A DNA stretch of 64,000 nt from Trichoplax adhaerens (Eukaryota > Placozoa > Uniplacotomia > Trichoplacea > Trichoplacidae), in contig NW_002060945.1 in NCBI RefSeq assembly GCF_000150275.1, positions 791,190 to 855,189 on the forward strand. The letters run 5' to 3'. The notes below the pieces were generated by a model. That model did no database searches, was not told where the DNA came from, and worked only from the letters and a program-made list of their open reading frames with translations. Numbering within the stretch: the first letter of the stretch is position 1; every line of letters begins with the position of its first letter. Positions 1 through 11,300 of this stretch are shown here, one piece after another. The translations under genes were made by a program, and so were the position numbers.

Positions 1-186
1 ACGGCTCCAATGATGCTTCACTTCCATGGTTCAATCGGCAGTGTTCGCCAAGCGCATTCATCAGCGATGCGTCAACTTGCACATTTACAGTCAGTATATA
101 GCATAGAGGTGAAGAAACATGGTTGATCTCTTACAGTACATTCACCACACTGACCGTCTGACTCACCAACTGGCCAAACGATGATT

Positions 187-825
187 GACTTGAGTCGTTC
201 AATGTACGCTTTGATGAAGCCAAATGCTAGCAATGAATTTTTCTCTTACGTCAAAGTCACTGATACTAGTGACTAAGGACTTGGCAAGGAGCATGGATCC
301 AGGCCCTGCTACCGAAGACTAATACAATTACTCTTACAAGTTCTTGCAAGTAGTGTGTCAATCAGCTCGATACCATTGCATCATCCATGATGAATCTTGT
401 ACTGTTGACCAGCCATGTCACTTGCAGTTGAATGACTCACATGGCTAGGGTGACTCGTTGGCGGTCAGATGGTTTTTCCCCGGCATAACCGCGATTCCTC
501 TACCAGACTTGAGTCGTTGAATGTATGCTTTTGAAGAAGCCAAATGCTAGCAATGAATTTTTCTCTTACGTCAAAGTCACTGATACTAGTGACTAAGGAC
601 TTGGCAAGGAGCATGGATCCAGGCCCTGCTACCGAAGACTAATACAATTACTCTTACAAGTTCTTGCAAGTAGTGTGTCAATCAGCTCGATACCATTGCA
701 TCATCCATGATGAATCTTGTACTGTTGACCAGCCATGTCACTTGCAGTTGAATGACTCACATGGCTAGGGTGACTCGTTGGCGGTCAGTTGGTTTTTCCC
801 CGGCATAACCGCGATTCCTCTACCA
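187..825. repeat. Tandem direct duplication, two ~320-bp units
   Basis: Unit 1 (187-505) and unit 2 (506-825) are almost identical. Both begin with gacttgagtcgtt and end with gcgattcctctaccag. I see only a few differences, including a one-base length change near 214/533. The units join head to tail with no spacer, so the duplication is recent. Neither unit has a long open frame or recognisable transposon ends. Bases 1-186 hold nothing I recognise. Confidence 0.93.
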
Positions 826-1175
826 GTCCATCTTCAACGGTAGATTTGAACTCCTAATAACTTAGAGTCCATCATACTTATTCTTAGAGGGGTGCCATTT
901 TCCAACAAGAAACTTGAATTAAATGCAACTAAAATCAGTTGACAACGATATCAAATCGATCTTAGTAGCCTACAGACGCTGGTGCATCCATAGAATATAT
1001 CTTGCTACAAGCTGAAATGAAAGTTATTTCCAATGGATTGATTGTAATTGTGAGCTGTCAATACACCCCACGTCCATTGATGTTATTCAAATCTCTGATT
1101 GCAATTGCTTATCATGATCAAGAGTGTAATAGTCGACACTGATTTTGATGTTGTTATTTTATATTTCTTCAACAG
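826..1175. other. No gene seen; upstream of first visible EGF exon
   Basis: No signal-peptide exon or further EGF-like exon with a phase-1 splice junction is visible here. The true 5' end of the surface-protein gene is therefore probably left of the window or in an exon too short to recognise. Confidence 0.5.
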
Positions 1176-2368
1176 ACGAAAAAGAATGCCCTAAGCAGTG
1201 CGTCAATGGCGCATCTTGCGTGGAAACTTCAACTGACTTTCAATGTTTATGCGCTCCTGGCTATACTGGACGTTATTGTACAGTAGGTAAGTTGGTATCA
1301 ATTGCCTATGCCGATAGTGGATGCTGTTGCTTGGAAAAAATGGATTGATTGATTGATTGATAATTACAATCCAAGTTGGCTAAGCTCTACTTTAACATGG
1401 ATTCTTACCTTACTGTATGCATGCATTACCAACAATGCTTTTATAGTCTTGCACTTGAATCTATTATGGTCAGCAGCATCTGGTCATATTACCGTAAACG
1501 GGAGTAAAACCTCTCTTCAATTATACCAGTATAGTGTGCACATTCTGAGTATCACGTTGATCCTACTAGCGTCCAGTCGATCACATTCTAGTACACATTA
1601 ATACTCAAACTTTTCTATTCACTGTTGCTAAATGATCTACTGTATTTTGGTTATATTGTACGTTAATCCATTCGACATGAATGACTCCAATACAGATGAG
1701 ATGATTTTGATAGATATATTTTAGATATTACAGGATATTTCGCAATCTTTGCCTGATTTACAGCACTACGTTCTACTTTTTACTTACTGGAGATATTTAA
1801 ACTGAAAATTTCCCTATTTAATCATGCTAATTGTAAGGAATCGTATTTTTTTTCAATACGATATTGATTGAATCCAATAGATATTGATGAATGCGCATCC
1901 AATCCATGTCGAAGCTACGGCCCTGACGCTATGGCTAATTGTACCCAAGGTATTAACTTATATACTTGCTCATGCCCAGCGGATACCTCTGGAGAATCAT
2001 GCGAACAAGGTATTTATGTAAATAGAAATATGCCAATTATGGACGGTAGATCAACTCTTAATTTTACTGATTGTTCATAACGGGCGGAATGGAAAATCAG
2101 CCTGATCGCAAAAAACTTTGAACTAGATGAATATAGAGAATGACACTCTTATACTGTATATAACCATTTTCTTTTAAATTAATGAATAAAAATTGAATTA
2201 ATTCATAAATAACATGAATGATTTTAATGGATAATTTTTATGCAGATCTTAATAGCTGTTTCAGTAATCCATGTCTTAACGGAGCTACATGTATGAATGA
2301 TGGTCCCAACAAATATAATTGTACTTGCGCTTATGACTTCTTTGGTCACAATTGTGCATACAAGAAAG
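1176..2368 (+). CDS. Exons 1-3: EGF-like repeats 1-3
   Basis: Three phase-1 exons of 111, 129 and 123 nt each encode one six-cysteine EGF-like repeat. Repeat 1 has the classic C-x-NGASC...[12 protein letters not shown] pattern. Repeat 2 begins [10 protein letters not shown], the calcium-binding EGF consensus, and repeat 3 begins [10 protein letters not shown]. The same triplet, with exactly the same exon lengths, recurs at 8162-8993, showing duplication of a whole exon block. Confidence 0.9.
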
Positions 2369-5300
2369 GTAAATGAGTTTTATCTGTTATCGCATTGCTT
2401 TCTCCTGTAGATTTTCGATGATGACATTATTCGTATATCTTACTCTTAAAAACTCGAATTTTTAGTCGCATACAGTAGAATTAGCAAGCCAATGTCAATG
2501 AGAATATTGCACTACAAGTTAATTATGTTACATTAGTTTATTTATTTTTCATTATTAAGTTAGTAAAGATTAAAATATGTACAAACTGTAATTGCCGAGA
2601 TTGATTGATATAATTATACATAGAACTATTACTCTTATTAATACATATTTTACGCGTATCTGTTATTATTTTACTTAAAGGTGATGCTCATCATATTGGA
2701 AAAGACTTCTACATTGCTTTCATGGAAAATGTAGCCGTTTTAGATACTAAACTCAGCGTTACTATCTCATCACAAATGGCTACCACTGTTAGTATTACTT
2801 GTGCGGCTTGTCGACCAATCTTTCAAACTACCCAAACTATTAGTAATGGCACTACAGTTACTATTCAACTACCTAATACTCAATCTATTTATGGCGTTAC
2901 ATACAGTCATCGCATTTTCAATATTCATGCTGATCAGCCTATTACAGTCCGTGGTTATACTGCAGCACCAAGATCTACTGAAAGCTACCTCGCATTACCT
3001 CTAACCTCATTAGGTCTCCGCTATATTGTAGCATCCTATCCTTCTCAGAGTTCGGAGTTTGTTATTATCGGTACAGCAAATCGAACAAAAGTCACTATTA
3101 ATTTCCCTACCGATATAAGCTTTGGCGGTTCCAATTATTCACGTAATCAAAATTATACCATCACACTACAACAATTACAAGCTTATCAATTCCAAAGTGA
3201 TAAAGATCTAACAGGAACTATCATTAATGCTAACCAACCTATTGCTGTATTCAGCGGTGATAAATGTGCTAATGTAGAAGTTAATGCAAGAGCTTGCGAT
3301 CATCTCGTCGAACAATTAGTTCCAGTACGTAATTGGGACACTCAATACGCTAGTATGTACATTTATGGACGTAAAAATATATCAGCATTATATCGTGTCA
3401 TCGCGAGTGAAGATAACGTAGATGTTACTATTACCGGTAAAAGTGTAAAAATGATGCAAATTTCTAAACGAGGCGGTTTCATCGAATTCTTGGGTGATGT
3501 TAATACACCAGTCGTTATCCGCTGTAGCCAAGTTTGCTCTGTTTATCAATATAATCGTGGAGGAGAATTAGATTTTACACAATATGATCCATTCTTAACA
3601 ACTGTACCCGGTTTTCAACAATTTTACAAAGATTACCTGTTTAATGGACCAACCATGAGTGGCACTAGCTATATGATATATATCAATATTATCGTCGATA
3701 CTCAACTATTACAAGGATTACGTTTAGATGGTCAAGCGTTAATGATATTAGATCAAAGCCCTATTCCTGATACTAATTTCACTGGTTTAATTATTAGAGC
3801 AACACGTAGTAGCCATTCTCTACGTCATATAAATCCTAACGTATACTTTTCAGCAATGTATTACGCATTCTCTTATGCAGAAAGTTATGGTATGCCATTA
3901 GGTATTAATGCAAGGCGCCAATGTGTCATGTACATGAATTCAATGGCTGGAAACGGTATTGACGATGATTGTGATGGTCGAATTGATGAGGAAAAAGCTA
4001 ACGGTATAGACGACGATGGTGACGGTAGAATCGACGAAGATTTAGCTACAAATCCACCGAAACTTATTATGCAAACTTATGTCGATATTAGAGCATGTCA
4101 AGATCCTAACACGATCAATATAAGCGTTTCAGTCATTGGTCAACCTCAAGTTATGACCGATCCAAGATGTAATGTAGCAATGCCGCCATCCTTTGTCGAT
4201 GTTGATGGCATATCTAGCGTATGTGGCCGTACTGTTCAGAGATTATGGACTGTAAGCGATACGTGCGGAAATAATGCCTCCGCAACACAGACCATCGTAG
4301 TCGGTTATCCCGGACAAGTCTATCAACCACCAGCTGATTTCACTTATAAGTGTCCAGCTAATCTTGATCCTGCTAGTACAGGCCAGGTTCAAGTGACCGC
4401 GAAAGCACCATGCAGCTTTACTTATCCAGCACCAGTGATTCAATACTCCGATGAGAATATCAATAATTATTGTAGCCCTAGTTATAAACGTACATGGACA
4501 ATTACACCTACAGCTCTATGCGGAAATGTCACTAAACTTGTACAATACTTGAGACCTGAGAATGTTAACGCGGGTAGGTTGCAAAATACAATCTACGTTC
4601 CAAAACATTAGAATATAATGATTTTTTCTCGAAATTAAGTCAGCAATTTAGATTATATACTGTATATCTGTGAATAGGGAAAACTAATATTAGCGAAAAT
4701 ATCTAGATTAATTTACTAATCATCATAACTCTGCTTTATTATTTAGCTCCCGGCAGTTGTCAAACATTATGTAATAATGATGCTCTTTGCTACTATAATA
4801 ATTCCTATAATGCAAGTAGTGCCGCGCCTTTACTACAAAACTACAAACCTTATGGTTCAAGTAATAACAATTATACCTGCTTCTGTGGTCCAAAATCGAG
4901 TGGCTTACAATGTAATACAGGTATGTAGGTCGTCGTACTCTAACTTATTGATATTCGCTAAAATTAATTGAGCAGATTACTAGCAAGTAAGTCTGATATA
5001 TTGAAGTACTTGAAGCTTTTGTAGTACTTGTTAAACTACTTTAATGAGAAAGTAGCGTAAAGCAGCAACTAATATTTTAAAATAATTTTATAAATAATTT
5101 TAGTAATAATAACAGATAGAAATAGTAAAATACTTTTAAATCATTACTTGTGTGTTAAAGAAATATTATCTATCTCAATATAGAGATCCTTGCTTGTCAA
5201 TCAAATCCATGTGTCAATGGCACATGTATTGAGACATCTCTTGGGTTTGCTTGCCAGTGTTCACCTGGTTACCAAGGGGTACAATGTCAAATGGGTATGT

Positions 5301-8300
5301 ATTGTTGTTATATAACTATTTTCTATACTTGAACTGTTTAAACGTATACATTTTAGCCTATTTCAATACGATTAATTATTAACAATCATTATAACTAATT
5401 TTAATTCTATAAAATAGTGAACAGATCTGATATACACAATAGATTTCAATATTTGTCAGTCTTCGGGTAAAGTTGTAATATAAAAAACAAAATATACAAA
5501 TAGTTAAAATTATCCTACGTTAAAAAATGTTAAATTGCAACGTCATGTTAAATTGCAAAGTCATACGATTTTCGTTTTATATTGAATAATGATATGAATA
5601 TAAAAATCTCTTAATAGCAGCAATACAGGATTCATTAATTCTCGGTCAGGATATAATCCCATGAGTTAATAATGTTATCTCGTATTAAAAATAAAATACA
5701 ATTACTCATAAATATTTTTAATAGTGAGCTTGCGATAGTCAACGTTATTTCTATGGTTATTATCCGATACATCTAATACTATAAATGTATCTATCAGATC
5801 TTAGTTGTATTGGTATAATATATCTAAAGTAGTGGTTTGCCTTTTGATAAAAATACCAACGATGTTTAATTTGTACGAGATTGAAAAACATATATTGAAA
5901 TAACCATACTGTAATAAATGTTAGTATAAACCGCAATCTCTTAGGATTCGATAGTTTAGATCATAATGCACTATAATCTCTTGATTCGAAATTATTATCT
6001 TTTCTTTTACTAATGCATTACGAATATTAATATATTTCGTTTTCTGATGTATCATAGGTGATTCAAACATACCAACCAGTAATTATGGTAAAACTTTCTA
6101 TGTTACATTTAATCATAATCCTGGTACAGAGGGTTACCCCATCCTTACTCTTGTTGCCGAAAATCGCCAAGCTTCCGTAATTGTGCAATGCTTAGATGAT
6201 AGTTGTATGTTTCAACGATCAGTCGGTTCTACAAATACCACAGATGTTTCACTACCACCGTCAATCCAAACTAAGGGAATGGGCTTCACGAATAGAGTAG
6301 TTCAAGTAACATCGACAGAAAATATTGCAGTATGGGGAAATAATTATCGATCTGGAAGTATCGATAGCTTTCTAGTTCTACCACGCCAATTATATGGTAA
6401 ACGCTATGTTGTAGCTGGTTATAGGCCAACATTGAATTCTCAACTTTCAATTGTAGCAAGCGAACAAGATACACAAATTAATATTACATTCCCAGCTCCG
6501 ATTACCTATAACGGAACTCATTATGATTCTCAAACACCATTGATGATGATGTTAAAAGCTAAAATGGCATTCAAATATTTTCATCAATTCGAAGATTTAA
6601 CTGGTACTATGATTACATCATCACAAGATATAGCTGTTTATAGCGGTAATGAATGTGCCAATGTCCCATTTGGGCAACCATTCTGTGATCATTTAATTGA
6701 ACAACTTCCATCAGTAGATAATCTTGGTACACGTTATATAGTAGCCGGTTTTGGTGGACGCTTAGGTCATGATATTGTACGAATTACATCAGCTTTGCCT
6801 AATACTATGGTATATTTAGGTAACGGTACATCGAAATCGCTACCAACTCGAGGCAGTCACTTTGAGTTCGAAGTCAATAGCGGTACAGCTATGTATCTTA
6901 ATTGCAGCCGTCCATGCTTATTAACACAATATACTAAAGGACGAACTGTAGATAGCACTAATTCTGATCCGATGATGATTTATATACCAGCTATTGATCA
7001 ATACTCTAAAGATTATCTCTTCCGACCAACATTAATGCTTGGTACAGAGATTGTCCATTATATTACAATAATTATCGAAAAAGATCAAGTTAGTGGATTA
7101 ACATTAGATGGAAATCCAATCAATTCATCGATATCATGGGTACAAGCTATGGGAACTCAATATGTCGCTGCAGCTATTCAAGTTAGCGGTTTAGATCATC
7201 AACTTCGTCATAGTAATCCATTAGTGACATTTGCTTTATTAATCTATGGTCATGAACGAGTATCTGCTTATGGTATGCTCGGTGGAGTTAATTACGACCA
7301 TCATTGTAACTTCCCTGGTGTACCAGGTGATCTAATTGATAATGATTGCGACGGACGTACTGATGAAGAATTATATAACGGTATCGACGACGATAACGAC
7401 GGAAGAATCGATGAAGATTTATCTATACGATATCCAACATTACACGTACCTCAAAACTATACTATCACTACATGTCAACCGATGCAATTTAAGCCATCTA
7501 CTGATATTACTGGTATGGCAACAGTCGGTTATGTACACCCACAGTGTAAATCCAATGAGACAAACATAAAAGTGACTTACAACGATACAATGATGACTAC
7601 AGCATGTGGCGTTCAAATCTGGCGAAAATGGTCGGTTGCAGATTCATGCGGCAATGTAGTCACACGGCAACAAAGTATTGTTGCTAGAATGATTGGTCAA
7701 CAATCGTATCGATTCCCCAACCACACTAGTGGTTTATGTCCTGTTGATAGCTCTGTAGATGTAAATGGCCAACCGACGGTTCGAAATCCAACCGACTGTC
7801 CAGCAATTCAAATACCCCCACCCAGCATTACTTATCAAGATGTTTCCGTTCAACGATGTGCTTTCCATGTTGAACGTACATGGTCGATTACTCCTACGCC
7901 ACTATGTGGCCCAAATACTAAATACACGCAATTAATACAATCAAGTAAGATGAGAATATAGTAATATATTTTAAGTTATAAAAATTCTGATGTAAACTAT
8001 ATATCTTATATATATACACACACATAACATTAATATCACAATAATATTTACTATGCTAAAATCAGTATTATCTGTAAATTAGGAGCTAATAGATAGTCGT
8101 TGGTAACTGATGTAGATATACAGCAGCATTAATTTTAAATAATATTATATTACTTTAATAGATCAAGCAAGTTGTGCTAGACCATGCATTAATGGCGGAA
8201 CATGCTTGGACACTCCAACAAGTTTCCAATGCTTATGTTCTCCTGGCTATACTGGACTTCATTGTCAATTTGGTAAGTCGATATTGCAGCATAACACGAG

Positions 8301-11300
8301 TTCGTATTTAGTATGATTCTAATATTAGATGATTTTTGAAAGGACTTAACTCTAATCTACATAGATTAGCTTTATATATTGCGTTTTCTACTAGACGGGA
8401 TTATTTCTTATGACTTCATAACAGGATCGAGTGTTCGCATAATTTACTTCTATTCAAATCATTACTTTATTACAGATTTTATTGCATTAACAGCCAATTT
8501 TTATATCTACAAAGTATTCGAACTTTTTTAATTATACAATACTAACTAAACTACGCTTTTTACATTTTTATTCCCGTTAGATATTAATGAATGCGCTTCT
8601 AATCCATGTAAAAGCTATGGTCCAGGAGCGATGGCTAATTGTACTCAAGGAATTAATTCATATACTTGTTCATGTCCATTAGATACCACTGGAGTATCAT
8701 GTGAACAAGGTAATTATGTAAATACAATATATCGCTATTGGAATATCTCAATCTTTATCATTTACTGATACTTCAACATACTCTATAAAATTTAAAAAAT
8801 CAATCTGATTAAAAATTGGTATCACAAATCATCTATTAATAATATAATATATGTATTTTCTCTCATATAGATCTTGACAGTTGTCGCAGTAATCCATGTC
8901 TCAATGGAGCCTCCTGTTCGAATGATGGTGCTAATAAATACAATTGTCTTTGTGCTAACGGCTACTTTGGTCGTAACTGCGCCTACAAGAAAGGTAAAAA
9001 TCAGCAAATACTATTAGATTGCTATCTACTACATTTTCACATGTTTTTCTAAATATCTATTTATTTAAGTTAGATAAAACAATATGATTATAAATAGTGT
9101 AGAAATCATATAAATTTTACGTAACCGATTATTTATACAGTATATCACACAACCCTTTACGATTTTTAGTGATAAAATGATGGATAACTTTATGCAATAA
9201 ATTCGTTCGAATAAATATGGTTAAGAATATTATAGTTTAATGGTTTAATTATATTAAAGTTAGAGTTTTGGTTTATCATTTTTAGCGTGTAAAGATTAAA
9301 ATAAGATATATACTGTAGTACCTACTACTAAAACAATTTACTTATAATATGTCTTAATACCCTACTTTAAGGTGACGCTCATCATATTGGAAAAGATTTC
9401 TACATTGCTTTCATGGAAAATGTAGCCGTTTTAGATACTAAACTCAGCGTTACTATCTCATCACAAATGGCTACCACTGTTAGTATTACTTGTGCGGCTT
9501 GTCGACCAATCTTTCAAACTACCCAAACTATTAGTAATGGCACTACAGTTACTATTCAACTACCTAATACTCAATCTATTTATGGCGTTACATACAGTCA
9601 TCGCATTTTCAATATTCATGCTGATCAGCCTATTACAGTCCGTGGTTATACTGCAGCACCAAGATCTACTGAAAGCTACCTCGCATTACCGCTAACTTCA
9701 TTAGGCTTCCGCTATATTGTAGCATCCTATCCTTCTCAGAGTTCGGAGTTTGTTATTATCGGTACAGCAAATCGAACAAAAGTCACTATTAATTTCCCTA
9801 CCGATATAAGCTTTGGCGGTTCCAATTATTCACGTAATCAAAATTATACCATCACACTACAACAATTACAAGCTTATCAATTCCAAAGTGATAAAGATCT
9901 AACAGGAACTATCATTAATGCTAACCAACCTATTGCTGTATTCAGCGGTGATAAATGTGCTAATGTAGAAGTTAATGCAAGAGCTTGCGATCATCTCGTC
10001 GAACAATTAGTTCCAGTACGTTATTGGGACACTCAATACGCTAGTATGTACATTTATGGACGTAAAAATATATCAGCATTATATCGTGTCATCGCGAGTG
10101 AAGATAACGTAGATGTTACTATTACCGGTAAAAGTGTAAAAATGATGCAAATTTCTAAACGAGGCGGTTTCATCGAATTCTTGGGTGATGTTAATACACC
10201 AGTCGTTATCCGCTGTAGCCAAGTTTGCTCTGTTTATCAATATAATCGTGGAGGAGAATTAGATTTTACACAATATGATCCATTCTTAACAACTGTACCC
10301 GGTTTTCAACAATTTTACAAAGATTACCTGTTTAATGGACCAACCATGAGTGGCACTAGCTATATGATATATATCAATATTATCGTCGATACTCAACTAT
10401 TACAAGGATTACGTTTAGATGGTCAAGCATTAATGATATTAGATCAAAGCCCTATTCCTGATACTAATTTCACTGGTTTAATTATTAGAGCAACACGTAG
10501 TAGCCATTCTCTACGTCATATAAATCCTAACGTATACTTTTCAGCAATGTATTACGCATTCTCTTATGCAGAAAGTTATGGTATGCCATTAGGTATTAAT
10601 GCAAGGCACCAATGTGTCATGTACATGAATTCAATGGCTGGAAACGGTATTGACGATGATTGTGATGGTCGAATTGATGAGGAAAAAGCTAACGGTATAG
10701 ACGACGATGGTGACGGTAGAATCGACGAAGATTTAGCTACAAATCCACCGAAACTTATTATGCAAACTTATGTCGATATTAGATCATGCCAAGATCCGAA
10801 CACGGTCGATGTAACAGCTTCAGCCATTGGTCAACCTCAAGTTATGACCGATCCAAGATGTAATGTAGCAATACCGCTATCGTCTATCGATACTGCCGGT
10901 GCTTCCAGTCCATGTGGTCGTACTGTTCAAAGATTATGGACTATTAGTGATACGTGCGGAAATAATGCCTCCGTAACACAGACTATCGTAGTCGGCTATC
11001 CCGAACAAGTCTATCAACCACCAGCTGATTTCACTTATAAATGCCCTGCTAGTCTTGATCCTGTTAGTACAGGTCAGATTCAAGTGACCGCGAAAGCACC
11101 ATGCAGCTTTACTTATCCAGCACCAGTGATTCAATACTCCGATGAGAAAATCAGCAATTATTGTAGCCCCAGTTATAAACGTACATGGACAATTACACCT
11201 TCAGCTGTTTGTGGAAATGGAACTAAATTTGTACAATACTTGAGACCTGAGAATGCCAACATGGGTAAGTTTGAAGTGCATTCTTTTTACCAATATAATC

